Below are positions 42,953 through 51,917 of a stretch of DNA of 61,321 nt, piece by piece. The DNA comes from Clostridia bacterium (GTDB taxonomy: Bacteria > Bacillota > Clostridia > Christensenellales > Borkfalkiaceae): assembly GCA_017545865.1 (NCBI GenBank), contig JAFWXO010000029.1, positions 1 through 61,321 of the forward strand, read 5' to 3'. A model generated the notes under the pieces. The model was given only the letters and a program-made list of their open reading frames with translations. It did not search any database and had not been told where the DNA came from. Position 1 is the stretch's first letter; each line of letters starts with the position of its first letter. Made by a program: the position numbers and the translations under genes.

Positions 42953-44305
42953 ATGGAAAATCAAAACAAAAAGAGCCTTAAATGGCTTTGGATAACTATT
43001 GCAATAGTTATCGTTGGCGCTCTTGCAGGTTGGATTATCTTCAACGCGGTTAAAGCGGGCACGGTAACCAAAGTAGTAGGTTTTTCTTCTACTTTAGTTC
43101 TCTTTTGCCTTATCTTTATTATCGTTGCGCTCGGTTATTTACTCGGCGGTATCACGATTAAAGGCGTTAACTTAGGAACTGCAGGCGTATTCTTAGTTGC
43201 AATACTTTTCGGTTTCTTATGCACCTTAAATTTCGGCAACGTTCCCCTTCTTGGTAAATTCCACGTTCAAGCGGGCGATGCAGTCGTTGAAACGATGGGT
43301 GGTTCTATTCAAAACTTAGGTCTTATAATGTTCGTTGGCTCTGTTGGTCTTATCGCAGGCCCAAGTTTCTTTAAAAACCTTAAAAAGAACTTTAAAACCT
43401 ATATCGTTCTCGGCGCGGTAATCATTTTATCGGCAACGCTCGTTGCAGTTCTTTTCACTCTTGCAACGGGTTATAGTTCAGAATTCTGGGCAGGTATTTT
43501 ATCAGGCGCTCTCACCACAACCCCGGGTTTCTCCGCTGCGCAAGAAGCGGCAGGTAAGGGCAGTGAGTTCTACAACCAAATTTCTTTAGGTCACGCTATC
43601 GCATACCCCTTCGGTGTTGTTGGCGTTGTATTATTCGTTCAACTTATTCCCAAGTTCTTAAAATCTAACATGGATAAGGAAAGAGAACTTTTAAAAATCG
43701 GCGCGGAAGAAGAAGCAAAAGATTATTCGGGCTTATTCGAGTGCGAACCCTTCGGCTTAGTTCCCGTTGCTTTAACCGTTGTTTTAGGCTTACTCTTAGG
43801 CTCTATTAAAATTCCCCTTTTCGGCGGTTCGGCTTTCAGCCTTGGAACTACCGGTGGCGTTCTTATCATGGGCTTAATCTTAGGTCACTTTGGTAAAATC
43901 GGCAAACTTTCTCTCCAAGTTCCCGAAAGCACTTTAAAACTTTTAAGAGAATTCGGTTTAATGTTATTCTTGCTTGGCGCAGGCTTTGAAGGTGGCGTAA
44001 ACTTAGTTAGCGAACTTTCTAAACCCGGCACGGGCGCAATGTTCGTTGTTTGGGGCTTCGTTGGTGGCGCTCTCATGACAACCGTTCCCATGCTCGTTGG
44101 TTTCATCCTTGCAAAGTTCGTTATGAGAATTCCTCTTTTGAACGCTCTTGGCTCAATCACCGGCGGTATGACTTCAACTCCCGCTCTCGGAACGCTTATC
44201 AACACCGCTAAGACTGAAGACGTTGCTTCCGCTTACGCGTCCACCTATCCTATCGCTTTAGTTCTCGTGGTGCTTGCTTGTCAACTTATGATTACATTTA
44301 TTTAA
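42953..44305 (+). CDS. AspT/YidE-family exchanger, probable succinate exporter
   Basis: A 450-residue membrane protein of the aspartate:alanine exchanger family with about ten spans in two halves. The repeated motifs GALTTTPGFSAA and GGMTSTPALGTL are the family signature. There are no RCK/TrkA_C domains between the halves, unlike many YidE/YbjL proteins. Family members include AspT and the succinate exporter SucE of corynebacteria. Downstream of a fumarate reductase operon, succinate export or a C4-dicarboxylate exchange is the best guess. I use the ATG after GGAGA rather than an upstream TTG. Confidence 0.85.
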   Translation: MENQNKKSLKWLWITIAIVIVGALAGWIIFNAVKAGTVTKVVGFSSTLVLFCLIFIIVALGYLLGGITIKGVNLGTAGVFLVAILFGFLCTLNFGNVPLLGKFHVQAGDAVVETMGGSIQNLGLIMFVGSVGLIAGPSFFKNLKKNFKTYIVLGAVIILSATLVAVLFTLATGYSSEFWAGILSGALTTTPGFSAAQEAAGKGSEFYNQISLGHAIAYPFGVVGVVLFVQLIPKFLKSNMDKERELLKIGAEEEAKDYSGLFECEPFGLVPVALTVVLGLLLGSIKIPLFGGSAFSLGTTGGVLIMGLILGHFGKIGKLSLQVPESTLKLLREFGLMLFLLGAGFEGGVNLVSELSKPGTGAMFVVWGFVGGALMTTVPMLVGFILAKFVMRIPLLNALGSITGGMTSTPALGTLINTAKTEDVASAYASTYPIALVLVVLACQLMITFI

Positions 44306-44322
44306 AAACGTAAACAAAATAG

Positions 44323-44353
44323 AAAAAGTGTGCTTAAAATAAGCACACTTTTT
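44323..44353 (+). terminator. Terminator after the exporter
   Basis: AAAAAGTGTGCTT and AAGCACACTTTTT arms with an AAAAT loop. Confidence 0.92.
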
Positions 44354-44381
44354 AATTTTATTAAAAAAGTTTAGTTTTTCT

Positions 44382-44410
44382 TTGACAAGGGGTTAAAAGT
44401 AAAGTATACT
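44382..44410 (+). promoter_or_regulatory. glyA promoter
   Basis: TTGACA, 17 nt, TATACT, 34 nt before the glyA start. Confidence 0.85.
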
Positions 44411-44444
44411 AAATAAAGAAATAAAACCACAAGGGGTTAAAATT

Positions 44445-45683
44445 ATGTTTTTTAACAAGTTAAAAGAATTAGACGGTGAAGTTTTCGCTTCGGTTGATAG
44501 AGAACTTAAACGCCAACAACAAAATATCGAACTTATCGCTTCTGAAAATATCGTAAGCGAAGCAGTTTTACTCGCCGCAGGCACGGTGCTTACTAATAAG
44601 TACGCTGAAGGTTATCCAGGAAAGCGTTATTACGGCGGTTGCGTTTACGTTGACGAAGTTGAAGAAATCGCAAGAGAACGCGCTAAAAAACTTTTCGGCG
44701 CGGAACACGCCAACGTTCAACCCCACAGTGGCGCGAACGCAAACTTAGCGGTATTCTTTGCTTTATTAAACCCGGGCGATACCGTTCTTTCTCTTTCGCT
44801 TGCTAACGGCGGTCACTTATCTCACGGCTCACCCGTTAATATTTCGGGTAAATATTTCAATATCGTTCCTTACGAAGTAAGTTTAGACAAGCAAGTTTTA
44901 GACTACGATAAAATTCGTGAACTTGCTCTCGCTCACAAGCCCAAACTTATCTTAGCAGGCGCAAGCGCTTACGCAAGAGCGATTGACTTTAAAAAGTTTA
45001 GAGAAATTGCAGACGAAGTTGGCGCATACTTAATGGTTGATATGGCTCACATTGCAGGCCTCGTTGCCGCAGGCGTTCACGAAAGCCCCGTTCCGTATGC
45101 AGACGTTGTTACCACTACCACTCACAAGACTTTGCGCGGTCCTCGTGGCGGTATGATCCTTTGTAAAGAACAATACGCTAAGGCTATTGACAAAGCGGTG
45201 TTCCCCGGTACTCAAGGCGGTCCTTTAATGCATATAATAGCAGCAAAGGCGGTTGCTCTTGGCGAAGCGTTAAAACCGGAATTTAAAGAATATCAAATTC
45301 AAGTTGCTAAGAACGCTAAAGTTCTTGCTGATGCTCTCGTTAAAAAAGGTTTCAAACTCGTTTCGGGCGGAACGGATAACCACCTTATGCTCGTTGACCT
45401 TATTGACGCTGGTATTACTGGTAAAGAACTTGAAAGAAGGCTTGATGAAGTTCACATCACCTTAAACAAAAACTCTATTCCTAACGATCCTCAAAGCCCG
45501 TTCGTTACAAGCGGTGTAAGAATCGGTACTCCAGCCGTTACTTCTCGTGGTTTTAAAGAAAAAGAAATGGAAATGATCGCAGACTTTATCTACGACGTAA
45601 CCTTCAACTTTGAAGAAAAGAAAGAAGAAGTTAAGGCTAAGGTTATGGCGCTTTGCGAGAAATTCCCTATATACGAAGATTAA
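44445..45683 (+). CDS. glyA: Serine hydroxymethyltransferase
   Basis: A 412-residue PLP enzyme that interconverts serine and glycine and supplies methylene-tetrahydrofolate. The N-terminal [14 protein letters not shown] and [12 protein letters not shown] segments are standard. The PLP-binding Lys is in [15 protein letters not shown] near residue 227. The length is usual. It has its own strong promoter and an AAGGGG site. Confidence 0.97.
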   Translation: MFFNKLKELDGEVFASVDRELKRQQQNIELIASENIVSEAVLLAAGTVLTNKYAEGYPGKRYYGGCVYVDEVEEIARERAKKLFGAEHANVQPHSGANANLAVFFALLNPGDTVLSLSLANGGHLSHGSPVNISGKYFNIVPYEVSLDKQVLDYDKIRELALAHKPKLILAGASAYARAIDFKKFREIADEVGAYLMVDMAHIAGLVAAGVHESPVPYADVVTTTTHKTLRGPRGGMILCKEQYAKAIDKAVFPGTQGGPLMHIIAAKAVALGEALKPEFKEYQIQVAKNAKVLADALVKKGFKLVSGGTDNHLMLVDLIDAGITGKELERRLDEVHITLNKNSIPNDPQSPFVTSGVRIGTPAVTSRGFKEKEMEMIADFIYDVTFNFEEKKEEVKAKVMALCEKFPIYED

Positions 45684-45701
45684 CAACTAAACAAACCCTT
45701 T

Positions 45702-45743
45702 AACGATAAGAAACGCTGTTTCTTATCGTTAATTTATGCTTTT
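45702..45743 (+). terminator. Terminator after glyA
   Basis: AACGATAAGAAAC and GTTTCTTATCGTT form a 13-bp stem with a 3-nt loop; T7 follows about 10 nt later. Confidence 0.65.
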
Positions 45744-45766
45744 TTTAATAAAAACGGAGATTTTTT

Positions 45767-47164
45767 ATGAATAGTCGCGCGCGAAGAATTAAAATTCGCG
45801 GTTATATGAAAGGGAGAATTGAAAAAGATTTTACCCAAGGCCCGATTTTTAAGCAAATGATTATATTTGCCCTTCCTTTAATATTCATTAACATTTTGCA
45901 AATATTGTTCAACACGGCAGACGTTATCGTGCTTGGTATTTTAGTAGACGATACCGCCGTTGCCGCCGTTGGCTCAACGGGTTCGCTTATAAACCTTATA
46001 ACGTCGCTATTTATAGGCTTGTCGGTTGGCGTTAACGTTTTAGCGTCTAAATACCTTGGCGAGCACAACGAAGAAGGCGTTAGAAAAACGATAGGAATGA
46101 GCATAATTCTAAGCCTTATCTTTGGCGTTGCGCTCATATTTATCGGTTGGTTTGGCGCTGAGTTTTTCTTAAAACTTATGAAGAGCGACCCTGCCGTTAT
46201 AGGTCTTTCCACAAAGTACGTTCAAGTTTATTTTTTAGGTATTCCGCTCGTAATACTTTATAACTTTTTATCGTCGATAATGAGAGCGGCAGGCGATAGC
46301 AAACGCCCCCTTATTTACCTTTTAATCGGCGGTGTGGTAAACGTTGTTTTAAACGTGTTCTTTATAACGGTGGTTGGGCTTAAAGTTGAAGGCGTTGCAA
46401 TCGCAACGGTAGTTTCGCAAGGAATATCTGCGCTCCTTTGCTTAATTCAGTTATTAAAAGCCAAAGGCGTTGTAAAATTAAAGTTTAAATATTGCAGATT
46501 TTACAAGAAAGAACTTTTAGAAATTATCAAAATCGGCGTTCCGTCGGGAATTCAAAGTTCACTCTTTTCTCTTTCTAACGTATTTATTCAAAAAACCATC
46601 AACCTTTGCGGTCAAACGGCGATGTCAGGCTCGGCGTACGGCGTTCAGATAGAAGCCTACGTTTACGTTGCTATGAACGCAGTTTCCGTTGCGATAATGA
46701 GTTTCATTAGCCAAAACTACGGCGCTAAAAAGTTTGATAGAATATTCAAAACGATAGCCTACGGGTTAATAATAACTTCAACGCTCGGCTTAGCGCTCGG
46801 CGGAATAGGCACGATACTTTGCAAACCTATAGTTTCTGCAATATCAAGCGACCCAGAAGTAGTAAACTACGCGTTTAGTAGAATATTGTTAGTTTGTTTG
46901 CCGTACTTTTTATGCGGTGTTATGGAAATTTTCTCTTACACCATGCGCGCGCTCGGAAAGAGCACGACGAGTATGATAATATGTTTGCTCGGCTCGTGTG
47001 TGTTAAGAATTGTTTGGGTAAACGTTATGTTTGCGGTAATTCCAAGTTACACCTTAATTTTCGTTTCCTATCCTGCAACGTGGATAATAACGGCGGCTGC
47101 ATTGTGCTTAGTTCTTATGCCGATGCTTAAAAAACTTAAAATTCAAGCGAATAGCCAAAACTGA
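45767..47164 (+). CDS. MATE-family efflux transporter
   Basis: A 465-residue, 12-span transporter, with FTQGPIFKQMIIFALPLIF at the N-terminus and IMRAAGDSKRPLIYLLIGG in the loop between spans. It is closely related to the next gene (same GRIE-DFTQGP start), pointing to tandem duplication. A second ATG 39 nt downstream is also possible, but GGAG is placed for the first. Substrate unknown. Confidence 0.88.
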   Translation: MNSRARRIKIRGYMKGRIEKDFTQGPIFKQMIIFALPLIFINILQILFNTADVIVLGILVDDTAVAAVGSTGSLINLITSLFIGLSVGVNVLASKYLGEHNEEGVRKTIGMSIILSLIFGVALIFIGWFGAEFFLKLMKSDPAVIGLSTKYVQVYFLGIPLVILYNFLSSIMRAAGDSKRPLIYLLIGGVVNVVLNVFFITVVGLKVEGVAIATVVSQGISALLCLIQLLKAKGVVKLKFKYCRFYKKELLEIIKIGVPSGIQSSLFSLSNVFIQKTINLCGQTAMSGSAYGVQIEAYVYVAMNAVSVAIMSFISQNYGAKKFDRIFKTIAYGLIITSTLGLALGGIGTILCKPIVSAISSDPEVVNYAFSRILLVCLPYFLCGVMEIFSYTMRALGKSTTSMIICLLGSCVLRIVWVNVMFAVIPSYTLIFVSYPATWIITAAALCLVLMPMLKKLKIQANSQN

Positions 47165-47219
47165 AAAGATTTACATATTTTTTGGTAAATTTTACATAGA
47201 AATATAAAATTGTTTATGT

Positions 47220-47225
47220 TAAAAT
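47220..47225 (+). promoter_or_regulatory. -10 of second MATE gene, predicted leaderless
   Basis: TGT-extended TAAAAT, then AAAATT, then ATG. No ribosome site precedes the start codon. Confidence 0.55.
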
Positions 47226-47231
47226 AAAATT

Positions 47232-48659
47232 ATGGGTGTTTTTTATCACGCGCACAAAGTAGGGGCGCAACATAAATATCATAAAGGAAGAATAGAGCGG
47301 GACTTTACTCAAGGCCCGCTCTTTAAGCAAATAATAGCATTTTCTATCCCCATAATATTAACGAACGTTTTGCAACTCGTTTTCAACACGGCGGATATTG
47401 CCGTTCTCGGCGCGCTTTCAGAGGCTGGCGATAGAGCGGTTGCCGCGGTTGGCGCAACGGCTTCACTCGTAACGCTACTTACAAACCTTTTTATAGGTTT
47501 ATCAATCGGCATGAACGTTGTGGTTTCAAAAAAACTCGGCGAAAAAGATGAAAACGGGGTTAAAAAACTCGTTGGAATGAGCGTTCCTTTGAGCATAAGC
47601 ATAGGTCTACTATTAGTCGTCGTCGGGTGGACGGTTTCTCGCCCCCTTTTAATTTTAATGAATTGCGATGCTAACGTTTTAAACTACGCCGTTAAGTATA
47701 TGCGAATATATTTTTCGGGCATGCCACTCGTTATGTTATATAACTTCTTCTCGGCGATACTTAGAGCGTCAGGCGATAGTAAAAGACCGCTTATATATCT
47801 CGTTATCGGCGGAATTGTAAATATCGGCTTTAACGTGTTTTTCGTTCTCGTTTTAGGTATGGACGTTGAGGGCGTTGCAATCGCAACGGTAATTTCCCAA
47901 GGCGTTGCCGCAATTTTATGTATTATAAGGCTTTCAAACTCAAGCGGAGTGGTGCACTTCAAGTTTAAGTACGCAAAGTTTTATAAATCTGAGTTTTATG
48001 AAGTTATGAAGGTGGGAATTCCCGCAGGGCTTCGTTCTTGTATGTTTGCTTTGGCAAACGTGTTTATAACTTCAACCGTTAACCTTTTCGGCGAAGATGC
48101 TATGGCAGGCTCGTCGTATTCCTCTCAAGTTGAAAATTACGTTTCAACCGCTCTTCAAGCCGTTGCAACGGCAATAACCACCATAGTTAGCCAAAACTAC
48201 GGCGCAAAAAACGTTGATAGAATTAAAAAAACGGTTGTTTACGCCGTTCTTATCAACTTAACGGCGGGTTTAGTTTTAGGCTTTGGCGCGCTTGCTATTT
48301 TAAAACCCGTGGTTGGGTTTATAACCGACAATCAAACGGTTATTGATTTTGCATATAAGCGTTTTATAGGTATAGGCGTTTTCTATTCCCTTTGCGGTAT
48401 TATGAACGTTTTAAGTTATTCGCTAATGGGGCTTGGCAAAAGTTTCACAGGCATGATAATCGCGCTCTTTACCGCCACTATTTTTAGAATAGTTTGGCTT
48501 AACGTTTTGTATAGAATAACGGGCAACTTCACGGTAATATTCTCGGCGTTCCCAGCGTCTTGGATATTAACGATAATAGTTTACTTATTCGTTTTTATCC
48601 CGCTTTTTAAAAACATTAAACTTAGGTTTGAGTTGGAAAAAGAAAATCAAACGGCATAA
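47232..48659 (+). CDS. MATE-family efflux transporter (tandem paralog)
   Basis: A 475-residue MATE transporter with the same architecture as its upstream neighbour: FTQGPLFKQIIAFSIPIIL, ILRASGDSKRPLIYLVIGG. It has its own promoter, so the pair are separately transcribed despite the tandem order. The N-terminal 19 residues before GRIERDF are extra and histidine-rich (YHAHKVGAQHKYH). The transcript appears leaderless. Confidence 0.88.
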   Translation: MGVFYHAHKVGAQHKYHKGRIERDFTQGPLFKQIIAFSIPIILTNVLQLVFNTADIAVLGALSEAGDRAVAAVGATASLVTLLTNLFIGLSIGMNVVVSKKLGEKDENGVKKLVGMSVPLSISIGLLLVVVGWTVSRPLLILMNCDANVLNYAVKYMRIYFSGMPLVMLYNFFSAILRASGDSKRPLIYLVIGGIVNIGFNVFFVLVLGMDVEGVAIATVISQGVAAILCIIRLSNSSGVVHFKFKYAKFYKSEFYEVMKVGIPAGLRSCMFALANVFITSTVNLFGEDAMAGSSYSSQVENYVSTALQAVATAITTIVSQNYGAKNVDRIKKTVVYAVLINLTAGLVLGFGALAILKPVVGFITDNQTVIDFAYKRFIGIGVFYSLCGIMNVLSYSLMGLGKSFTGMIIALFTATIFRIVWLNVLYRITGNFTVIFSAFPASWILTIIVYLFVFIPLFKNIKLRFELEKENQTA

Positions 48660-48690
48660 AAAAAGGAGTTCGGTTGAACTCCTTTTAGTT
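48658..48690. terminator. Bidirectional terminator MATE / DUF4432
   Basis: AAAAGGAGTT and AACTCCTTTT arms with a CGGTTG loop between convergent genes. Confidence 0.88.
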
Positions 48691-48693
48691 TTA

Positions 48694-49785
48694 TTAGAAA
48701 CCAAGTTTTTTAATTTTTTCTTGCATTTTGTCCGCTTCTTCTTTAGTTAAGAAACCAGTTTGCATAGTGTAAGTAACGCTCTCGCCCTTATTAAGATAGC
48801 GTTGTTGATTGTTTCTTTGGCAGTAGAGTTTACCAAGGTGTTCGCTCGTTGCTGGGAGCACCATACCCATAGCGTCTTCATCGTCAGTTCTAGATATCCA
48901 TCTCGTACCGTAGGGAAGTTCAGAGGGCTTGTGGATAACGTAAGTTGCAGTACCGTCTGGGTTAACTTGCATAGTGTAAGCGTTGCCGTTTTCGTCAGCA
49001 GAGTATTTTGCGCACATAACGATTTCGGGGTGGTAAGATTGATTTTCACCACCAACGGTATCCATAAGGTAGGGGTTATTATCAAGCATATCAAGATAAG
49101 CGTTAGTTTTAGCGCCCGCTTCTTTGTTCCAGTAATTTTCGGGAACTTCGTGATTGATTTTGATTTGCTTTCTATCAGCGGTGTATGAAAGTTTTGCGCC
49201 GTCAACTGGGCGGTGGTTGATATGGCAAAGGTAATAGTATTCAAGCGGAACGTCTTTATTGTTGGTAAACGTAACCTTAACGTCTAAACAGGTTGCGTTA
49301 TCGTAAAGTTTAATAACGGGAACGAAATCGTAATTAAGTTCAAAGCAAGCCTTGTGCGTGTAAACGCCCGAAACTGCAATATAGTCACCCTTTTCATCAA
49401 CGCCCGTTTCCACGAAAACAGTTTGGTATTTAGCGATAGGAAGTTCGCCGTGGGGAAGGTGAGTATCTTCGCTGGTGGGGTTACCCATAGCGGTTAAACC
49501 GCAGTGCATTAAAAAGCAACCGTAAGATTCGCCGTAAACTTGCTTGCATTGAATAGGATCGGAATAAATTGACTTCATAGAAAGTTCTTTGCCTAAAAAG
49601 TCACAACTCCAAACCATTTGCCCCATGTAAGGAAGAATTGATGCAGAGCCCTTCGTATTTTTAATCTTTATTGCCTTAACGCCCGTTGCGTAAGTAAAAA
49701 TGCTAGCGGAAAGAGAGCCGAAGGAAACTATTTCTTTTTCCTTTTCAGACCATAAGTTTTCATATAAATAAGTTTTAGATTGCAT
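48694..49785 (-). CDS. DUF4432 family, aldose-1-epimerase-like protein
   Basis: A 363-residue protein of the galactose-mutarotase-like fold. CGLTAMGNPT, HLPHGELP and CHINHRP supply the conserved His residues, matching the DUF4432 pattern. It may epimerise or bind an unusual sugar. It is monocistronic with an AAGGAG site. The neighbours give no pathway. No signal peptide. Confidence 0.82.
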   Translation of the reverse strand: MQSKTYLYENLWSEKEKEIVSFGSLSASIFTYATGVKAIKIKNTKGSASILPYMGQMVWSCDFLGKELSMKSIYSDPIQCKQVYGESYGCFLMHCGLTAMGNPTSEDTHLPHGELPIAKYQTVFVETGVDEKGDYIAVSGVYTHKACFELNYDFVPVIKLYDNATCLDVKVTFTNNKDVPLEYYYLCHINHRPVDGAKLSYTADRKQIKINHEVPENYWNKEAGAKTNAYLDMLDNNPYLMDTVGGENQSYHPEIVMCAKYSADENGNAYTMQVNPDGTATYVIHKPSELPYGTRWISRTDDEDAMGMVLPATSEHLGKLYCQRNNQQRYLNKGESVTYTMQTGFLTKEEADKMQEKIKKLGF

Positions 49786-49911
49786 AAATATCTCCTTAAA
49801 ATTATTGTGGTTTTGTATAACAACTTTGTCGTTTTATTTCTTTTCTTTTTTAGATTATCGTTGTATAATGTAAACACGCAAACGAAAATCAGATATTTGT
49901 ATTGTATCACA

Positions 49912-49940
49912 TTGACAAATTAAAATCAACATGGTATACT
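49912..49940 (+). promoter_or_regulatory. Promoter of the cobalamin riboswitch operon
   Basis: TTGACA, 17 nt, TATACT, placing transcription start at about 49947, just before the aptamer. Confidence 0.87.
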
Positions 49941-49956
49941 AAATTCAATAAATATA

Positions 49957-50048
49957 TTAAACGCCAAGGGGTTTACCCGTAGGGGAAGTGTGGCGCAAAT
50001 CCACCGCAACAGTCATTGCCGTAAAAGTCGGAATACCTGCCGTTTAAT
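49957..50048 (+). ncRNA. Cobalamin riboswitch
   Basis: The B12-box-like core CCGCAACAGTCA is followed by AGTCGGAATACCTGCC, both typical of this class. GGGGAAGTGTGGCGCAAATCC supplies the preceding conserved helices. Outer pairing TTAAACG/CGTTTAA closes P1. High cobalamin should repress the two downstream transport genes. Confidence 0.92.
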
Positions 50049-50079
50049 GAATTTATCTTATCGTTTTGGACAAGGAAAT

Positions 50080-50140
50080 CGAGAGATAGCCAAACTATAT
50101 TTTTTTATATTTTGGCACGCTCTCTTTTCTAAAATAGAAA
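50080..50140 (+). terminator. Expression platform of cobalamin riboswitch
   Basis: GAGAG and GCCAAA arms pair with TTTGGC and CTCTC across a T-rich loop, followed by TTTTCT. The stem resembles a regulated terminator; the ribosome site AAAGGAG follows it. Confidence 0.6.
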
Positions 50141-50152
50141 GGAGATTTTTTT

Positions 50153-50551
50153 ATGAAAAAACTACTAACCTTATTACTTGTAACCGTAACCGCGCTTATG
50201 ATGTTTACCGCTTGCGGTAAAAAAGATCCGATCGTTATTGCAGAGTCGGACGAGTTCGTGGTTATAAACTGCCAAACGGATCAAGAAGATTTAACTTTGG
50301 CAAGTTATATGAACGGGCTTGACGATATTTTCGTTATCGAAAACGGCATGGTCGTTTCCATTAACGGCATTAAAAACGCTGCCGACTGGTCGCAGTGCTG
50401 GATGCTTTATACCGATGATGAAGAAATGTCCAACGTCGCTTGGGGAAAGATTGAGTACAAAGATAAAGTTTACGGCTCAGCAGCTTTAGGCGCTGATGAA
50501 CTCATTGTTAAAAACGGCAAAACTTATATTTGGGTATATCAAAAATTTTAA
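50153..50551 (+). CDS. DUF4430 lipoprotein, predicted corrinoid-binding
   Basis: A 132-residue secreted lipoprotein. The signal peptide (MKKLLTLLLVTVTALMMF) ends in the lipobox FTAC, with Cys20 as the lipid anchor. The mature domain (VVSINGIKNAADWSQCWMLY ... GADELIVKNGKTYIWVYQ) resembles DUF4430, a domain related to the transcobalamin C-terminal domain. Being under a cobalamin riboswitch and next to an ECF S component, it may capture cobalamin or a precursor outside the cell. That role is inference. Confidence 0.8.
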   Translation: MKKLLTLLLVTVTALMMFTACGKKDPIVIAESDEFVVINCQTDQEDLTLASYMNGLDDIFVIENGMVVSINGIKNAADWSQCWMLYTDDEEMSNVAWGKIEYKDKVYGSAALGADELIVKNGKTYIWVYQKF

Positions 50552-50553
50552 TT

Positions 50554-51078
50554 ATGAGAACGGCAAAAGAGATAGCCGTTGTAAGCTTGTTCGTAGCGTT
50601 GCTTATCGGCGGTCAACTTGCGTTAAGCATGATTTCGGGCATTGAAGTAGTAACCGTTTTAGCGGTAACTTTTTGTTATCGTTTTGGGTTTGTAAGGGGC
50701 GCGGTTGCGCTAACGGCGTTTTCGCTTCTTAGATGCTTTTTGTTCGGATTTATGCCTAACGTTATAATACTTTACTTACTTTTCTATAATATTTTAGCGC
50801 TCGTTTTCTCACTTTTGGGCAGGGCGTTTAATAGAAAAGTGAGCGTTAAGGCGATAGTTTGTTTAACGGTAACGGCTGTTATTTTCACGGTGTTTTTTAC
50901 CGCGCTTGACAACGTTGTTACGCCGATGTTTTACGGTTTTTCAAATAGGGTTTGGAAAATTTACGCCACGGCTTCTTTCGCAACCGTTATTCCGCAAATA
51001 ATTTGTACGGCTATAACCGTTCCGCTCCTATCCTATCCGCTCATAAAAATCTATAAAACGATAAAACTTCCGCAATAA
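50554..51078 (+). CDS. ECF transporter S component, probable cobalamin uptake
   Basis: A 174-residue membrane protein with about five or six spans (IAVVSLFVALLIGGQLALS first) and a small-vitamin S-component look (GFVRGAVALTAFSLLRCFLFG). I start it 2 nt after the lipoprotein stop, where there is no ribosome site, so translation is coupled. It must share an energising EcfAA'T module not seen here. The riboswitch makes cobalamin or cobinamide its likely cargo. Confidence 0.82.
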   Translation: MRTAKEIAVVSLFVALLIGGQLALSMISGIEVVTVLAVTFCYRFGFVRGAVALTAFSLLRCFLFGFMPNVIILYLLFYNILALVFSLLGRAFNRKVSVKAIVCLTVTAVIFTVFFTALDNVVTPMFYGFSNRVWKIYATASFATVIPQIICTAITVPLLSYPLIKIYKTIKLPQ

Positions 51079-51098
51079 ATTTGCGGAAGTTTTTTATT
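51063..51098. terminator. Bidirectional terminator ECF / AraC
   Basis: AAACTTCCGCAA and TTGCGGAAGTTT arms with T6 tail, between convergent genes. Confidence 0.9.
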
Positions 51099-51882
51099 TT
51101 AATATTTCCGAAGGGAGCGAGCCCATCGTCTTTTTATAAGTTCTTGTAAAATAAGAAACGTCTTTAAACCCACACTCGTCCGACGCTTTTTTTATCGTTG
51201 CCCCGTTGAGAATTAAGGTTTTTGCGTTCTGGCATTTTAAAAGGTTAACGTATGAAATTATCGAGTGCCCCGTAACCTTTTTAAACACGTGGCTTAAATG
51301 GCTTTTAGAAAAGTTTAAAACGGAAGAAAGCTCGTCAACCGTAAGTTTTCTATTAAAGTTGTTTTTAAGATAGTCAAGCGCAAGTTTAACCGTTTCAATT
51401 TGCTTGTCGCCAAAGTCGTTTTCGCTTCCCGTTTTTTCGGCGTGGTGGCGGTTTAGCGTTACGAATAAAGATAAGCAAAGGGCGGTTATCGCAACGGGCG
51501 AAAAACCGTCGCTTTTTTCATACTCTAAGATAATATCGCCAAAAATCTTTTGAATTTCTTCCGAGCGGATAAGCGGAGAAAATTGCGTTCCGCTTAAATA
51601 CAGTCCGTTCGCCTTAAAAAACTCGTCGTGCGCGATTAAAATATAATATGAAATATCGCTTGTGGGCGTTGCCGAGTGCACCACTTCCGAATTAACCGTA
51701 ACCAAATCTCCCTTTCTTGCAAGAAAAGATTTTCCGTTTAACGAAACGGATAACTCTCCGCTTAAAATGAACATAAACTCAACGGCGTTGTGAAAGTGAA
51801 GGGGAGTTCCCCTTTCGTGTTTCATTATAAAAAAGGGCTTGTCGCTTGGAAAGTGCGCCTTAGCGTCTTGAAAGTAAATCAT
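51094..51882 (-). CDS. AraC-family transcriptional regulator
   Basis: A 262-residue protein. An N-terminal cupin ligand domain (about 10-90, GTPLHFHNAVEFMFILSGEL) is joined to two C-terminal helix-turn-helix motifs (about 165-262; LTVDELSSVLNFSKSHLSHVF and KKASDECGFKDVSYFTRTY). It is divergent from the NagB-like pair, so it probably senses a sugar and controls those genes. A TTGACT-17-TAAAAT promoter ends 6 nt before the ATG, so its mRNA is predicted to be leaderless. Confidence 0.9.
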   Translation of the reverse strand: MIYFQDAKAHFPSDKPFFIMKHERGTPLHFHNAVEFMFILSGELSVSLNGKSFLARKGDLVTVNSEVVHSATPTSDISYYILIAHDEFFKANGLYLSGTQFSPLIRSEEIQKIFGDIILEYEKSDGFSPVAITALCLSLFVTLNRHHAEKTGSENDFGDKQIETVKLALDYLKNNFNRKLTVDELSSVLNFSKSHLSHVFKKVTGHSIISYVNLLKCQNAKTLILNGATIKKASDECGFKDVSYFTRTYKKTMGSLPSEILK

Positions 51883-51888
51883 AGTTTA

Positions 51889-51917
51889 ATTTTATAGCCG
51901 ATAAGAGAAAAAGTCAA
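51889..51917 (-). promoter_or_regulatory. Promoter of araC-type gene, predicted leaderless
   Basis: TTGACT, 17 nt, TAAAAT, then TAAACT and ATG on the minus strand. Confidence 0.75.
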
